Shown: positions 26,474-35,763 of the stretch, one piece after another
How positions within the stretch are numbered: the first letter of the stretch is position 1
How the letters are laid out: each line of letters opens with the position of its first letter
Assembly: GCF_900188425.1 (NCBI RefSeq)
Contig: NZ_FZON01000029.1
Coordinates: 1 to 56,795, forward strand
Reading direction: 5' to 3'
DNA: 56,795 bases
From: Antarctobacter heliothermus
GTDB lineage: Bacteria > Pseudomonadota > Alphaproteobacteria > Rhodobacterales > Rhodobacteraceae
Position numbers and translations under genes: made by a program
Notes under the pieces: generated by a model
What the model was told of the DNA's origin: nothing
Databases searched by the model: none
What the model saw: the letters and a program-made list of their open reading frames with translations, nothing else

Positions 26474-27087
26474 TGCGCGCTACCTTTGCTCATTTCATCC
26501 GATAGAATTAGTGGGCGTGGCAGCACACCGCCACTGCTGAAATTCACACAAAGCTTGCCTAAGTCGATGGGCATGAGTTCTGCCGCGATACAGGCGCAAT
26601 AGCCCCTACCGTCCGATGATGTGTAATGAGTACAGGCTTCGCACGTGCCGAACGCCTGCGCGCCCTTCAGTCCCGCAAGGGTTTCGGACAGGCGCGACAG
26701 CGTCGCCAAGAATGCCGCACGTTCTTTCGGATTGATGACGTCTATCAGAGACATTAAATCTGCCAGCGGGTCCGCGTTAAGGGCTTCCTGCCCCTGCTCG
26801 GTGATCTCGAGGCGAACGCTCCTGCCATCATGATCAGAACGAAACCGCGCAAGAAGCCCTTTCTCCTCGAGGGTTTTGATCGTCTGGGAGGCCGTTCCAC
26901 GCGTGGTAACCTGAAAACTAGCGAACGCGGATGGTGTGCGCGACACGCGGTTGGCGCGCGCAAAAAACCGCAGGCAAGTCCATTGTGCCGCAGTCAGGGG
27001 GGACGCCAAGTCCTCACCACGCGAAGAGCGCCCAATATGAATAAGGAGTTCGGCGATTTCGTCAGAGCCGCTTGATGTATATGTCAT
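26470..27087 (-). CDS. MarR-family regulator with Cys-rich tail (copy 1)
   Basis: 205 aa. Winged HTH (LTAAQWTCLRFFARANR, TPSAFASFQVTTRGTASQTIKTLEEKGLL, DGRSVRLEITEQG). After the fold comes a tail with Cys149, Cys152 (FGTCEACTHY), Cys164, Cys166 (YCACIAAEL) and Cys180 (KLCVNF), a pattern that could bind an Fe-S cluster or zinc. The second copy, 15 kb away, keeps the same pattern. First gene of the marR-mrp-nfu operon; its stop overlaps the mrp start. Probably a repressor that senses Fe-S or redox status (inference). Confidence 0.82.
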   Translation of the reverse strand: MTYTSSGSDEIAELLIHIGRSSRGEDLASPLTAAQWTCLRFFARANRVSRTPSAFASFQVTTRGTASQTIKTLEEKGLLARFRSDHDGRSVRLEITEQGQEALNADPLADLMSLIDVINPKERAAFLATLSRLSETLAGLKGAQAFGTCEACTHYTSSDGRGYCACIAAELMPIDLGKLCVNFSSGGVLPRPLILSDEMSKGSAQ

Positions 27088-27097
27088 GGTCTTTTGA

Positions 27098-27113
27098 TAG
27101 CGAAGTCGAACTA
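27098..27113 (-). promoter_or_regulatory. Candidate operator of marR copy 1
   Basis: TAGCGAAGTCGAACTA, with arms TAG and CTA around a CGA-rich centre, lies 10 nt upstream of the marR start. It resembles the TAG-N8-CTA site at 34264-34279 (same outer bases, similar TTCGA core). Weaker match than the other island sites. Confidence 0.35.
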
Positions 27114-27437
27114 CTTATGCAATGCAAGGTCACTTTTTCTTTTGATGGGCTCTGGCCCTAGTTCCCAGATATGAGAACCCCGGTAATCTTTTGCGGCATT
27201 GAAAGCGTTTGTCTGCACAGGAGGATCGCTGACAGACGAGTACGGGCAGATGCTCGCCGTCCTTGTCGTTGCTGAATGGAGCCATTTGACCTGGGCTGAG
27301 CACTACAAAAATTGCGATCCTAATTTACCCTTCTGGTATTCAGAATGGATTGATCTGTATACCGCAGCAGATTTTGAATCAGTTTGTATTCTACCTGCGC
27401 GATCAACTGGATGCTATTTAGGGGTAGATTCCGGTAG

Positions 27438-28364
27438 GGGGCAGGATGACACCCTAAGGCCCTTGGTCACTGTTTTTCGCCGCCTGTATTTGCCTGTTGA
27501 GCGCGGTGTGAGCCCGCCCAGGGCGTCACACTGGACGGATGCCTGCAACAGCCTGCGAAGTTGGCAAGATATAGGGGGTGATTACTTCACATGCCAGTAC
27601 GGGGCAGGATTGTCTCACAAGGCGGCCACGGTGCGCTTTGTCCACCTGTATTCGCCTGTGAGGAGGATGTGGGCTCATCCGAGAGGCGAGATGTGCCCCA
27701 GAAGCTCGTCAGAGTCATCGAGTCCGACGCGTTTTCGTGCCGCCACTGCCTGCCCGAGGCGTTTGGTGTTCCAGTAGATGATTATGGCCGCCAGCAGGTT
27801 CAGCCCGGCCATTCGGTAGTGCTGACCTTCGACGGTCCGATCGCGGATTTCGCCCTGCCGCCCGATGCGCAGGGCGTTTTTCAGGGCGTGATGGGCCTCG
27901 CCCTTGTTGAGACCAATCTGGGCACGGCGCTGCATGTCGGCATCAAGCAGCCAGTCGACAATGAAGAGCGTGCGCTCGATGCGGCCGATTTCACGCAGGG
28001 CAAGTGCCAGCTCGTGCTGGCGTGGATAGGCTGCGAACTTTTTGAGCAACTGACTGGGCGGCATGATGCCCGCTGCCATCGTGGCCACGGCGCGTAGGAT
28101 ATCCGGCCAGTTCTGGATGATCAGGCCCTCTCTGATCTTACCGCCGATCAGACTGCGCAGCTCCTTCGGCGCGGCGGCTGGGTCGAAGAGATACAGCCGT
28201 TTCGAGGGGAGGTCCCGTATGCGCGGAATAAACCGGAAGGCCAGCAGCGAGGTGACGGCAAAGACGTGGTCGGTGAAGCCACCGGTGTCGGCATACTGCT
28301 CTTTGATCTTTCGGCCCGCTTCGTTCATCAGGAGCCCGTCCAAGATGTAGGGTGCTTCGCTCAC
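27438..28364 (-). pseudogene. Tn3-family transposase, 3' remnants
   Basis: The frame from 28364 to 27675 is the C-terminal third of a Tn3 transposase (YADTGGFTDHVFAVTSLL, LPSKRLYLFDP, HELALALREIGRIERTLF, YRMAGLNLLAAIIIYWNT). It ends at HISPLG with TGA where the family has Trp; the codons beyond still read AHILLTGEYRWTKRTVAAL, so a nonsense change ended the gene. A diverged copy of that last tail lies at 27438-27530 (STGKYRRRKTVTKG). Both copies are followed by GGGGCAGGAT on the plus strand. Not functional. Confidence 0.7.
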
Positions 28365-28499
28365 GGTGGCTGGAATGACCGCCGGGCAAGCCGCAAAACA
28401 ACTGGGTATCGCAAGATCAACAGCTTACAGATTGATCAAGCAAACAGCGGAAACATAAAAGTTCCCACATTGTTCCGCCTTAACGGGATCCTACGCACA

Positions 28500-28960
28500 A
28501 ACCTTCCGATGGGGCCTGCTGCACACATCGCGCCAGAGGCGCGTCTTCGACACGACGGGTCGGCTCTCACGCATCACCCTCACGTCCACATGATCGTGCC
28601 GGGTGGAGGCTTATCACACCCAACGGCACCCGTTGGGTCGCATGCAAGCCGGGGTTCTTCCTGCATGCGTGGGTTCTGTCTCGGCTCTTCCGCCGCCTGT
28701 TTATCGAAGGGTTGATAGCTCTGCACCGCGAAGGTGAACTCACCTTCTTCGGTGATCTAACTGGGCTGTCAGAGCCACAGGCCTTCGAAGCATATCTCGC
28801 CCCATTGCGCAAAACAGAATGGGTGGTCTATGCCAAACCACCCTTCGATGGCCCTGAGGCAGTGCTGGCTTATCTCAGTCGCTACACGCACCGGGTGGCA
28901 ATCTCGAACAGCCGAACCGCACACTCGCGGAACTCACCTTCTCGTGCATTTTCAATGCAC
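28500..28960 (+). pseudogene. IS91-family transposase, frameshifted remnant
   Basis: Two frames together read as an IS91-type (Y2) transposase. The first gives DGSALTHHPHVHMIVPGGGLS. The second gives TRWVACKPGFFL, VLSRLFRRLFIEGLIALHR, GELTFFGDLTGLSEPQAFEAYLAPLRKTEW and VLAYLSRYTHRVAISN (all seen in parts). The frame shifts near 28615 and the C-terminal zinc and catalytic part is missing. No stop separates this frame from the yeiH-like gene downstream, which has its own start at 29243. Confidence 0.75.
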
Positions 28961-29176
28961 TGTCAGGCAACGGGTGAATACGGCTTCGAGGTCTTCTTCT
29001 TTTGTGTCTGTTCCATAACGGGCAATTCTCCGAGAGTTTTGCCCTCCGGTAAACCCGGGGCGGTTCAATGTTCCAGAAAGTGGTACGATGTGAGCGCGCG
29101 TTCTTTGACGCAGCACTTACGTCGTGATGGTATTGCCATGTGTTTTCCAACGCATTACATTTTGCTCGCAGATACC

Positions 29177-29190
29177 TTGGCAAATGCCAA
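29177..29190. promoter_or_regulatory. Inverted repeat upstream of the YeiH-like gene
   Basis: TTGGCAAATGCCAA: 6-bp arms TTGGCA/TGCCAA around AA, 53 nt before the start. A site of this shape would suit a LysR-type regulator, which yeiH genes often have, but no such regulator gene is adjacent. Other binding factors are equally possible. Confidence 0.3.
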
Positions 29191-29242
29191 TTTAGCCATC
29201 TGCATACAGGCCAAACACTCATATAATTCCAAGGTTGCATAC

Positions 29243-30259
29243 ATGAATTTCTCCGGCTGGAACGCCCGCATCCAGACGCTTCTGCCTGGTGTGCTTGTGG
29301 CGGTTATGATCGCGCTGGCGAGCAAGTTCGTCTCAGAACAGTATGGCGCACCGTCGATGTTGCTGGCCCTTCTGTTCGGGATCAGCCTGAACTTTCTGTC
29401 CCGTGATGCGCGTTGTGGGCCGGGTATCGCGTTGAGTGCTCGGACGCTTTTGCTACTGGGCGTGGCGCTTTTGGGGCTTCGGATCAACTTTGATATGGTC
29501 GGGGCTATTGGTTGGCCCATCGTGGCGATGGTTGTGCTGATGGTGCCTGCAACAATTGGCTTTGGCCTTGCGACCTCGCGTTTATTCGGGTTCCGCTATC
29601 GCTTTGCCTTCTTGTCGGCAGGGGCTGTTGCAATTTGCGGAGCGTCAGCCGCGCTCGCGATTGCTGCGATCTTGCCAAAGGACGATAAGTCTGACGACAG
29701 GCTGGTGTTCACGGTTGTTGGCGTCACCATTCTGTCGACCATCGCCATGATCGTCTATCCGATCCTAAGCCAGGCCCTTGGCTTTGACGATGTAACGGCG
29801 GGCATTTACCTTGGCGCAACGATCCATGATGTGGCCCAGGTGGTCGGTGCGGGGTTTTCAATCTCTGAGGAGGCGGGCGAAACCGCTACCCTTGTAAAGC
29901 TTCTGCGCGTCGCGATGCTGGCTCCGGTGGTTATCATAGCGTCGGTCTTTTTGCGCAGCGTTTCGACCTCAGACCCCTCCGGCACACGGCCACCCATTAT
30001 CCCGGGTTTCGTATTGGCATTCATTCTGCTGGCGACGCTGAATTCCGCGGCGACCCTGCCTGCCCCACTGCTTGCGATTGCGGTCGACGGATCAGGCTGG
30101 TTGCTGCTGACCGCAATCGCGGCGGTCGGCCTCAAGACATGCCCCGCCGAGATCCTGAAGGTTGGAAAACTGGCGGCAGCCCTGCTAGTTGCCGAAACGC
30201 TTTTTCTGGCGGCGATGGTCGCACTTGCGCTGACGCAATTGCCTATTATCCCCACTTGA
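29243..30259 (+). CDS. YeiH/YadS-family (UPF0324) membrane protein, putative sulfate exporter
   Basis: 338 aa, about ten membrane segments. Family features: LLPGVLVAVMIALASK, ARTLLLLGVALLGLRINF, AGAVAICGASAALAIAAIL (the family's central motif), GATIHDVAQVVGAGFSIS and LKLLRVAMLAP-like helices. This family is annotated as sulfate exporters, which would rid the cell of sulfate made from sulfite or cysteine breakdown; direct evidence is limited. The frame extends upstream into an IS91 scar, but family length puts the start at 29243. Lies downstream of transposon scars inside the Fe-S island. Confidence 0.85.
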   Translation: MNFSGWNARIQTLLPGVLVAVMIALASKFVSEQYGAPSMLLALLFGISLNFLSRDARCGPGIALSARTLLLLGVALLGLRINFDMVGAIGWPIVAMVVLMVPATIGFGLATSRLFGFRYRFAFLSAGAVAICGASAALAIAAILPKDDKSDDRLVFTVVGVTILSTIAMIVYPILSQALGFDDVTAGIYLGATIHDVAQVVGAGFSISEEAGETATLVKLLRVAMLAPVVIIASVFLRSVSTSDPSGTRPPIIPGFVLAFILLATLNSAATLPAPLLAIAVDGSGWLLLTAIAAVGLKTCPAEILKVGKLAAALLVAETLFLAAMVALALTQLPIIPT

Positions 30260-30605
30260 TCCCTGCAACAACGCCTCGCATGTCTGCCTTTTGTCAAAAG
30301 TTGAAAACGACCATCTTTTATTGTGCTCAGCCTGACGGAACGCCCGCCACAATGGCCCTCAGCATGACCGCGTTGTGCCTCGCATTCGGTAGTCTCAAAT
30401 CATCATTCTCCTGGCCCGGCCCAGCCTCGACGGGTATCATGTACAGAAGCGGCTGAGGCGGGCGCAATTACACTGGAACAGATACGGTTAGCCGGCTTGG
30501 CACCGCAAAACAACTTGGCCCTGTACCCCGTGCAGACCACAGCACATTTTGATGCCGGTCGAAGGCGGCGTGCGCGCCATCAGATCACATCAAGACCAGG
30601 TCATT
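30260..30605. other. Gene-free region between yeiH-like gene and aconitase
   Basis: 346 bases between convergent genes. No frame with coding character, and no clear terminator beyond weak hairpins. It may contain further IS scar, but nothing was recognised. Confidence 0.4.
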
Positions 30606-32570
30606 TCAAGCCCCAGCTGCTAGTGATTTTCGTCGCCAGTTGATAAGGCCGCCTTCCAGAATCACAGCAATCTGCTTCTCGGTGAGGCTGGGATCGGTGA
30701 TAATAGAGTCCTTGCCCTGGATATCTAGAATGACATCGCCGTCATTTGCCAGCGTTTGATGCAGATCCCGCGCGATGAGGACATCACCTGTTTCAAGGCG
30801 TTCATAGTCCTTCGGCTCGGCAAATACGAGTGGCAGAACACCGTAATTGACCAGGTTCTGCCGATGGATGCGCGCAAAGCCTTTGGCCAGTACGAGCCTC
30901 AAACCGAGGTTGCGTGGTGCGACGGCCGCATGTTCGCGTGACGAGCCCTGGCCGTAATTGTCACCAGCGATCACGGAATGACCGGTTGTGCTACGCACGG
31001 AGCGCGCGTGCTCGACATAGCTCGTGTCGATACGCTCGAACGAGAAATCATCGATCTTCTGGATGTTCGAACGGAAAGGCAGCACCTTTGCGCCCGGTGG
31101 CATGATCTCGTCAGTCGAGATGTCATCGCCCATCTTGAGGATTACCGGCAGCTCTAACGTGTCAGGCAACGGGTCGAAATCGGGAAGCGATTTAATATTA
31201 GGACCCTTTACCACCACGACAGAACGCGACTCGTCCGGGTGGGGTGGTGCATCAATCATCGTCTCTGTCACGACAGTTTTCTCTGGGTATCTAAGCTGCG
31301 GGCAAGGCATATCGAGAGAGCGGGGATCGGTTATTTTGCCCGTAAGTGCAGACGCAGCGGCGGTCTCGGGAGAGCAGAGAAAAACAGAATCTTCCCTGGT
31401 CCCCGACCGGCCCGGAAAGTTGCGCGGCACTGTTCGCAGCGAATTCCGTCCGATCGCGGGGGCTTGCCCCATACCGATGCACCCGTTGCAGCCAGCCTGA
31501 TGTATCCGTGCCCCGGCGGCCACCATGGCACCAAGCCGACCGTCCGCGATCAGAGTTTCGAGAGTTTGGCGGGAGGACGGGTTGATGTCGAAGGAAACCG
31601 TCGGGGGGACCACCTGTCCTCGCACGATATCGGATACCACTGCAAAGTCACGCCAGCCCGGATTGGCCGACGATCCGATATAGGCTTGATAGATTTCTTC
31701 TCCCTCGACCTCACTAACAGGCACGACGTTACCTGGGCTCGATGGCTTGGCAATCAGTGGCACGAGAGTGGAGAGGTCGATCTCGTCGTGATGGTCGTAG
31801 GCGCAGCCGTCGTCGGCGGTGAGTTCGACCCAGTCCTCGGCTCTTCCCTTGCTCTCGAGAAAGCGCTTGACCTCTTCATCAGACGGAAAAACTGTCGTTG
31901 TCGCGCCCAATTCCGCGCCCATATTGGCGATGACATGACGATCCATTGCGGTTAGGTCAGCCAGGCCGGGACCATAGTATTCGATGATCTTGTCGATACC
32001 GCCCGAAACCCCGTGCCGACGCAGCATCTCGAGGATCACATCCTTGGCGCTGACCCAGTCGGGAAGTTTGCCTACGAGTTTGACGCCGAAAATCTCGGGC
32101 ATGGCCATCGCAAAAGTTTCACCCGACATGGCAAGCGCCACGTCGAGGCCGCCTGCCCCGATTGCCAGCATGCCAAGCGCGCCGGCCGCCGGCGTGTGGC
32201 TGTCAGCACCCAGGAGAGACGCACCGGTCCTCCCGAAGCGCTCCATATGCACCATATGGCTGATGCCGTTGCCTGGCCGCGAATACCAGACGCCAAGACG
32301 CCGGCAGATGCTTTCGAGGAACAAGTGATCGTCCGGATTCAGATTATCGATTTGAAGCAGGTTGTGATCGACATACTGGACGCTGACTTCGGTTTTTACA
32401 CGGTCGAGCCCGATTGCCTCCAGGGACAGCATGGCAAGGGTTCCTGTGGCGTCCTGGGTCAGCGTCTGGTCGATCCTGAGCTCAATTGGGGCACCCGGCG
32501 TCATCTCGCCAGCGACCAGATGCGATCGGATCAGTTTTTGTGCGGCATTGAAATTTTTGGCATTCTCCAT
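30606..32570 (-). CDS. Short-form aconitate hydratase
   Basis: 654 aa, shorter than the usual 890-aa AcnA and closer to the mitochondrial/Aquifex-type. It contains VQYVDHNLLQ, GNGISHMVHMERF, LLGADSHTPAAGALGMLAIG and the cluster motif GCNGCIGMG. The swivelling C-terminal domain has GDDISTDEIMP and AGDNYGQGSSREHAA. The third cluster Cys of classical aconitases (GSCTNS) is replaced by GSSANPG. ATG 32570 has GGAGGGGAG upstream; the 41 codons before it are unsupported. It converts citrate to isocitrate and would be a second copy of a TCA enzyme. Active-site Ser/Arg of SSRE are present. Confidence 0.87.
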   Translation of the reverse strand: MENAKNFNAAQKLIRSHLVAGEMTPGAPIELRIDQTLTQDATGTLAMLSLEAIGLDRVKTEVSVQYVDHNLLQIDNLNPDDHLFLESICRRLGVWYSRPGNGISHMVHMERFGRTGASLLGADSHTPAAGALGMLAIGAGGLDVALAMSGETFAMAMPEIFGVKLVGKLPDWVSAKDVILEMLRRHGVSGGIDKIIEYYGPGLADLTAMDRHVIANMGAELGATTTVFPSDEEVKRFLESKGRAEDWVELTADDGCAYDHHDEIDLSTLVPLIAKPSSPGNVVPVSEVEGEEIYQAYIGSSANPGWRDFAVVSDIVRGQVVPPTVSFDINPSSRQTLETLIADGRLGAMVAAGARIHQAGCNGCIGMGQAPAIGRNSLRTVPRNFPGRSGTREDSVFLCSPETAAASALTGKITDPRSLDMPCPQLRYPEKTVVTETMIDAPPHPDESRSVVVVKGPNIKSLPDFDPLPDTLELPVILKMGDDISTDEIMPPGAKVLPFRSNIQKIDDFSFERIDTSYVEHARSVRSTTGHSVIAGDNYGQGSSREHAAVAPRNLGLRLVLAKGFARIHRQNLVNYGVLPLVFAEPKDYERLETGDVLIARDLHQTLANDGDVILDIQGKDSIITDPSLTEKQIAVILEGGLINWRRKSLAAGA

Positions 32571-32975
32571 GTCTTCTACTCCCCTCCCGGTTGTTTCGGC
32601 AGTGTCAGCAACAGGATGCATCCTCCACCAGATTTTCTGCGCTAACGCTTTTCCAAGGTCAGTGTTCACACAATTGGCTCTGTTGCGGAGCACTTAACTT
32701 ATTCAATCAAAATCCTGCTATTTCTTTAGCCTAATTGGGAACCCAGCTTAGTTGAAAAATATTCCTCCCTCGCCCTGGCGGCAAATTCGAAGCGTGCGTC
32801 CATGATGATGGCGCCCGCTCGATAACGTTCCTGGCAGCAACCGTGTTGATGCATTTCGTCATATCCACATCGTAATGGTTGAATGGCGATGACAAGTGCC
32901 AAACGTGCGGCCTCGTACAGTCTGCAGGCGACACAATGCCCTGCACCATCCGCATACTACCGAAGAGCAGGCTCA
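32571..32975. other. Gene-free region upstream of aconitase
   Basis: 405 bases between the lipA stop and the aconitase start, both on the minus strand. A weak promoter-like TTGATT sits near 32710 on the minus strand, and ACTTAGTTGAAAAAT near 32748 resembles half of the island operator. No gene recognised. Confidence 0.35.
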
Positions 32976-33977
32976 TCATTGAACCATGGATTCAAGAGAT
33001 CCGTCTCGCTTGGCCGGTTGAGCATTGCTCCGGGCATCAAAAAGAAGTGCTTCGCGCGCGACCCGCAAGCGGGCGAAATCTTTGCCAGCATGGTAAGAGG
33101 AACGCGTCAGAGGCGAGGCCGAGACCGTGAGGAAGCCCTTAGAGTAGGCCATAGACTCAAAGCGTTTGAACTCGTCCGGTGTGACAAAACGATCGACGAC
33201 ATGATGCTTGGGCGTTGGCTGTAGATACTGCCCAATGGTCAGGAAATCGACATCGGCAGCACGCAGGTCATCCATGACTTGGAGCACTTCTTCGCCGCTC
33301 TCTCCCAAGCCGACCATGATGCCAGACTTGGTGAACATTGAGGGGTCCAATTTCTTGACCTGGTCGAGCAATCGGAGGGAGTTGAAGTAGCGCGCGCCTG
33401 GCCGAACCTCGGCGTAGAGCCTTGGCACAGTCTCCAGGTTGTGATTGAAGACATCCGGTTTGGCTGCAACGACGGTGCCTTCCGCACCATCTTTGCGCAA
33501 AAAGTCCGGGGTGAGCACCTCGATCGTCGTGTCCGGTGTTGTCTTTCGGATGGCTCGAATAACCGCCGCAAAATGCTCCGCGCCACCATCGGCCAGATCG
33601 TCCCGATCGACCGATGTAATCACGACATGCGCAAGCCCGAGACGCGCCACGGCTCTGGCGACATTGGTTGGTTCGAAGGGGTCAAGATGGCCCGGCTTCC
33701 CGGTCGCAACATTACAAAATGTGCACGCCCGAGTGCAGACCTCGCCCATGATCATCATGGTCGCGTGCTTCTTGGACCAGCATTCCCCGATGTTGGGACA
33801 GGCGGCTTCCTCGCACACCGTCTTGAGATTGTGTTCACGAACGATCTTGCGGGTTTCGTGATAGGTGTCCGAAGTAGGTGCCTTGACCCGGATCCAGGGG
33901 GGCTTGGGCTGAGTTGGATTGTCCGGTTTGTGAGCCTTTTCCGGATGACGCAGGCGGCCATCGGTCTCTAGTGTCAT
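32976..33977 (-). CDS. lipA: Lipoyl synthase
   Basis: 333 aa. Auxiliary cluster motif [13 protein letters not shown] and radical-SAM motif [10 protein letters not shown], then [22 protein letters not shown] and the C-terminal Ser of PLTRSSYHA that ligates the auxiliary cluster. It inserts sulfur into octanoyl groups to make lipoate, sacrificing its own second cluster. GAGGGGGTTCC precedes the start. No lipB nearby, so it looks like an extra copy. Transcribed from a divergent promoter at 34.2 kb shared with the sdhB/fdxA side; aconitase lies downstream. Confidence 0.95.
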   Translation of the reverse strand: MTLETDGRLRHPEKAHKPDNPTQPKPPWIRVKAPTSDTYHETRKIVREHNLKTVCEEAACPNIGECWSKKHATMMIMGEVCTRACTFCNVATGKPGHLDPFEPTNVARAVARLGLAHVVITSVDRDDLADGGAEHFAAVIRAIRKTTPDTTIEVLTPDFLRKDGAEGTVVAAKPDVFNHNLETVPRLYAEVRPGARYFNSLRLLDQVKKLDPSMFTKSGIMVGLGESGEEVLQVMDDLRAADVDFLTIGQYLQPTPKHHVVDRFVTPDEFKRFESMAYSKGFLTVSASPLTRSSYHAGKDFARLRVAREALLFDARSNAQPAKRDGSLESMVQ

Positions 33978-34230
33978 TGGAACCCCCTCAACCCTTTCTC
34001 CGCCTGCGTAGCAGCAGTATGCTACCCGCTTTCTTTGGCCAACCTTCCATCACTTCGCTTCCTTCGCTGTAACGTTTTGTCTTTTTCTGTCCGGGAACAC
34101 TGAAATTACACCGAAAGGGTTGGCGAGAGAGAGAAACTGTCGCGCCGCTATCTGGCCCGAGGTAATCCACACTAGGCGGTTGATCAGTTCGATGGCCTCG
34201 CGCCCCTAAGTGTCCAGTTCCTCTCTAAAA

Positions 34231-34303
34231 ATGATATCGTTTCCATACTACATTGACAAGACCATAGTTTCGAATCTATATACATGTAGTTTCGTTTCGA
34301 TAC
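34231..34303. promoter_or_regulatory. Divergent promoters with three operator-like palindromes
   Basis: The plus strand has TTGACA (34253-34258), 18 nt, TATATA (34277-34282). The minus strand uses the same centre: TTGTCA (34259-34254), 17 nt, TATCAT (34236-34231). Three related sites lie on them: ATATCGTTTCCATACTAC (34234-34251), ATAGTTTCGAATCTAT (34264-34279, perfect around TTCGAA except one symmetric position) and GTAGTTTCGTTTCGATAC (34286-34303). One bound repressor could shut both directions: lipA (minus) and glx remnant-hyp-sdhB-fdxA (plus). Confidence 0.6.
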
Positions 34304-34449
34304 CATATATCAGCAGAAAAGGAAGTGGGGAAAAATGCAAAATAGCAGCAATGCCAATATGGGTTTCGAGACCCCGGACTGCCACCGTCCATGCAAGCAA
34401 CATCCTCGGCAATCGCGCCTATGCCATCACAACTTAAAGCAATAAAAAG

Positions 34450-34611
34450 GAGCTCCGCGAGGGAATCAAGGTATTTACTGACTGGCCCACGATCCCGCAA
34501 TTGTATGTAAAAGGAGAGTTTTTTGGCGGCTTCGACATCGTTTGCGAGGCTTATGAAAGCGGCGAGTTGGAACAGTTTCTGAAGGACAAGGGCCAGCTGT
34601 CACAAGACTAG
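34450..34611 (+). pseudogene. Monothiol glutaredoxin (Grx4/GrxD type), 3' remnant
   Basis: The frame gives [20 protein letters not shown], then [17 protein letters not shown] and [13 protein letters not shown], the C-terminal half of a Grx4-type protein. The N-terminal half with the CGFS active site is missing and TAA interrupts the frame at 34435-34437. A separate 36-codon frame (34335-34445, MQNSSNANMGFETPDCHRPC...) starts after the promoter but matches no glutaredoxin. Grx4 proteins hold an Fe-S cluster with BolA, so this was probably part of the island's Fe-S set. Confidence 0.7.
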
Positions 34612-34628
34612 CGAGAAAGGACATGCTG

Positions 34629-34967
34629 ATGACACCTGATACATCAACGATCAGTAAAAACACTGCAAATGACGGGTATGCTGGATGGCCGCCCCTGGCC
34701 TCATGGCACTTGTCAAAACCCGCCAATCCGGTGGTGAAAATCGCGGAGCAGGTCGTTTATGTCTGTTTTCCTGTTATTCTTCCGGGAGAAGACGGTCGCG
34801 TCATTCCCTTCGGCAGATATCATCTTGTAGCGCGTAACCAAAGCAGACCTCAACTCGGGCGGCCCCATCAGGCTATGCTAGTGAATGGAGACAACGGGGC
34901 GCGCATTGATCTATCTGCTCAGCAGTTAAACGCCATTGTTCAAGACCCCGATGTGGAGTTTTACTAG
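34629..34967 (+). CDS. Hypothetical protein directly before sdhB
   Basis: 112 aa. I start at ATG 34629 because AAAGGA lies 7 nt before it; ATG 34623 is the alternative. Contains [34 protein letters not shown] and a C-terminal [15 protein letters not shown]. No family recognised, no membrane segment, one Cys. The stop TAG is one base from the sdhB start, so it is co-translated with SdhB. Confidence 0.5.
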   Translation: MTPDTSTISKNTANDGYAGWPPLASWHLSKPANPVVKIAEQVVYVCFPVILPGEDGRVIPFGRYHLVARNQSRPQLGRPHQAMLVNGDNGARIDLSAQQLNAIVQDPDVEFY

Positions 34968-34968
34968 G

Positions 34969-35763
34969 ATGGTCCAGCTTCGCCTGCCAGCCAATTCACG
35001 GATGACCACTGGCCACATTTGGCCGAAACCGGTCGACGCCGTGAGAACGAAGTCTTTCAAGGTATACCGCTGGAACCCGGACGACGAAGAGAACCCCCGC
35101 ATAGACTCCTATGAAGTGGATCTCGACACCTGCGGCCCGATGGTTTTGGACGCTCTCATCAAGATCAAGAACGAGATCGACCCAACGCTGACTTTCCGGC
35201 GGTCCTGCCGGGAGGGCATTTGCGGCTCCTGTGCGATGAACATCGACGGCATCAACACGCTGGCGTGCATACAATCAATCAGTGACATCAGGAGTGACGT
35301 GAAAGTTTATCCGTTGCCGCATATGGAAGTCGTCAAGGACCTGGTGCCGGATCTGACACACGCTTACGCGCAATATGCGTCAATCGAGCCCTGGCTTAAG
35401 ACCGATACGCCGACGCCCGACCGGGAGCGCATACAGAGCCCAGCAGACCGCGATAAGCTAGAGGGTTTGGACAACTGCATTCTCTGCTTCTGCTGCACCG
35501 CTTCTTGCCCCAGCTACTGGTGGAACGGTGATAAAGACGGCACTGAGGAATTTCTGGGGCCAGCAGTGCTTCTGCAATCTTATCGCTGGATATCCGACAG
35601 CCGCGATGAGGCGATGGACGAACGGCTGGATGATCTTGAAGACCCGTTCAAGCTCTATCGCTGCCACACGATTATGAATTGTGTCGCTACCTGTCCCAAG
35701 GGCCTTAATCCGGCAAAAGCAATCGCTGAAATCAAGAAGCTTATGGTCAAGCGCAAGATGTAA
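34969..35763 (+). CDS. sdhB: Succinate dehydrogenase iron-sulfur subunit
   Basis: 264 aa. It has all three cluster motifs: [2Fe-2S] [15 protein letters not shown] and TLAC, [4Fe-4S] [12 protein letters not shown], and the [3Fe-4S] site [17 protein letters not shown]. SdhB passes electrons from the FAD subunit to quinone. There is no sdhA, sdhC or sdhD here, so this is a lone copy and must pair with subunits encoded elsewhere. ATG 34969 follows GGAGTTTTACTAG. The N-terminus (about 20 residues) is extended against E. coli SdhB. Sequence looks fully functional. Confidence 0.95.
   Translation: MVQLRLPANSRMTTGHIWPKPVDAVRTKSFKVYRWNPDDEENPRIDSYEVDLDTCGPMVLDALIKIKNEIDPTLTFRRSCREGICGSCAMNIDGINTLACIQSISDIRSDVKVYPLPHMEVVKDLVPDLTHAYAQYASIEPWLKTDTPTPDRERIQSPADRDKLEGLDNCILCFCCTASCPSYWWNGDKDGTEEFLGPAVLLQSYRWISDSRDEAMDERLDDLEDPFKLYRCHTIMNCVATCPKGLNPAKAIAEIKKLMVKRKM

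Noticed and set aside
27199-27777. 192-codon plus-strand frame
   Set aside because: Crosses the antisense of both Tn3-transposase tails, has no Shine-Dalgarno sequence and no recognisable domain.
28712-30259. 515-codon frame suggesting an IS91-YeiH fusion protein
   Set aside because: The N-terminal part is a frameshifted transposase scar and YeiH family length starts at 29243; the missing stop between them is chance read-through.
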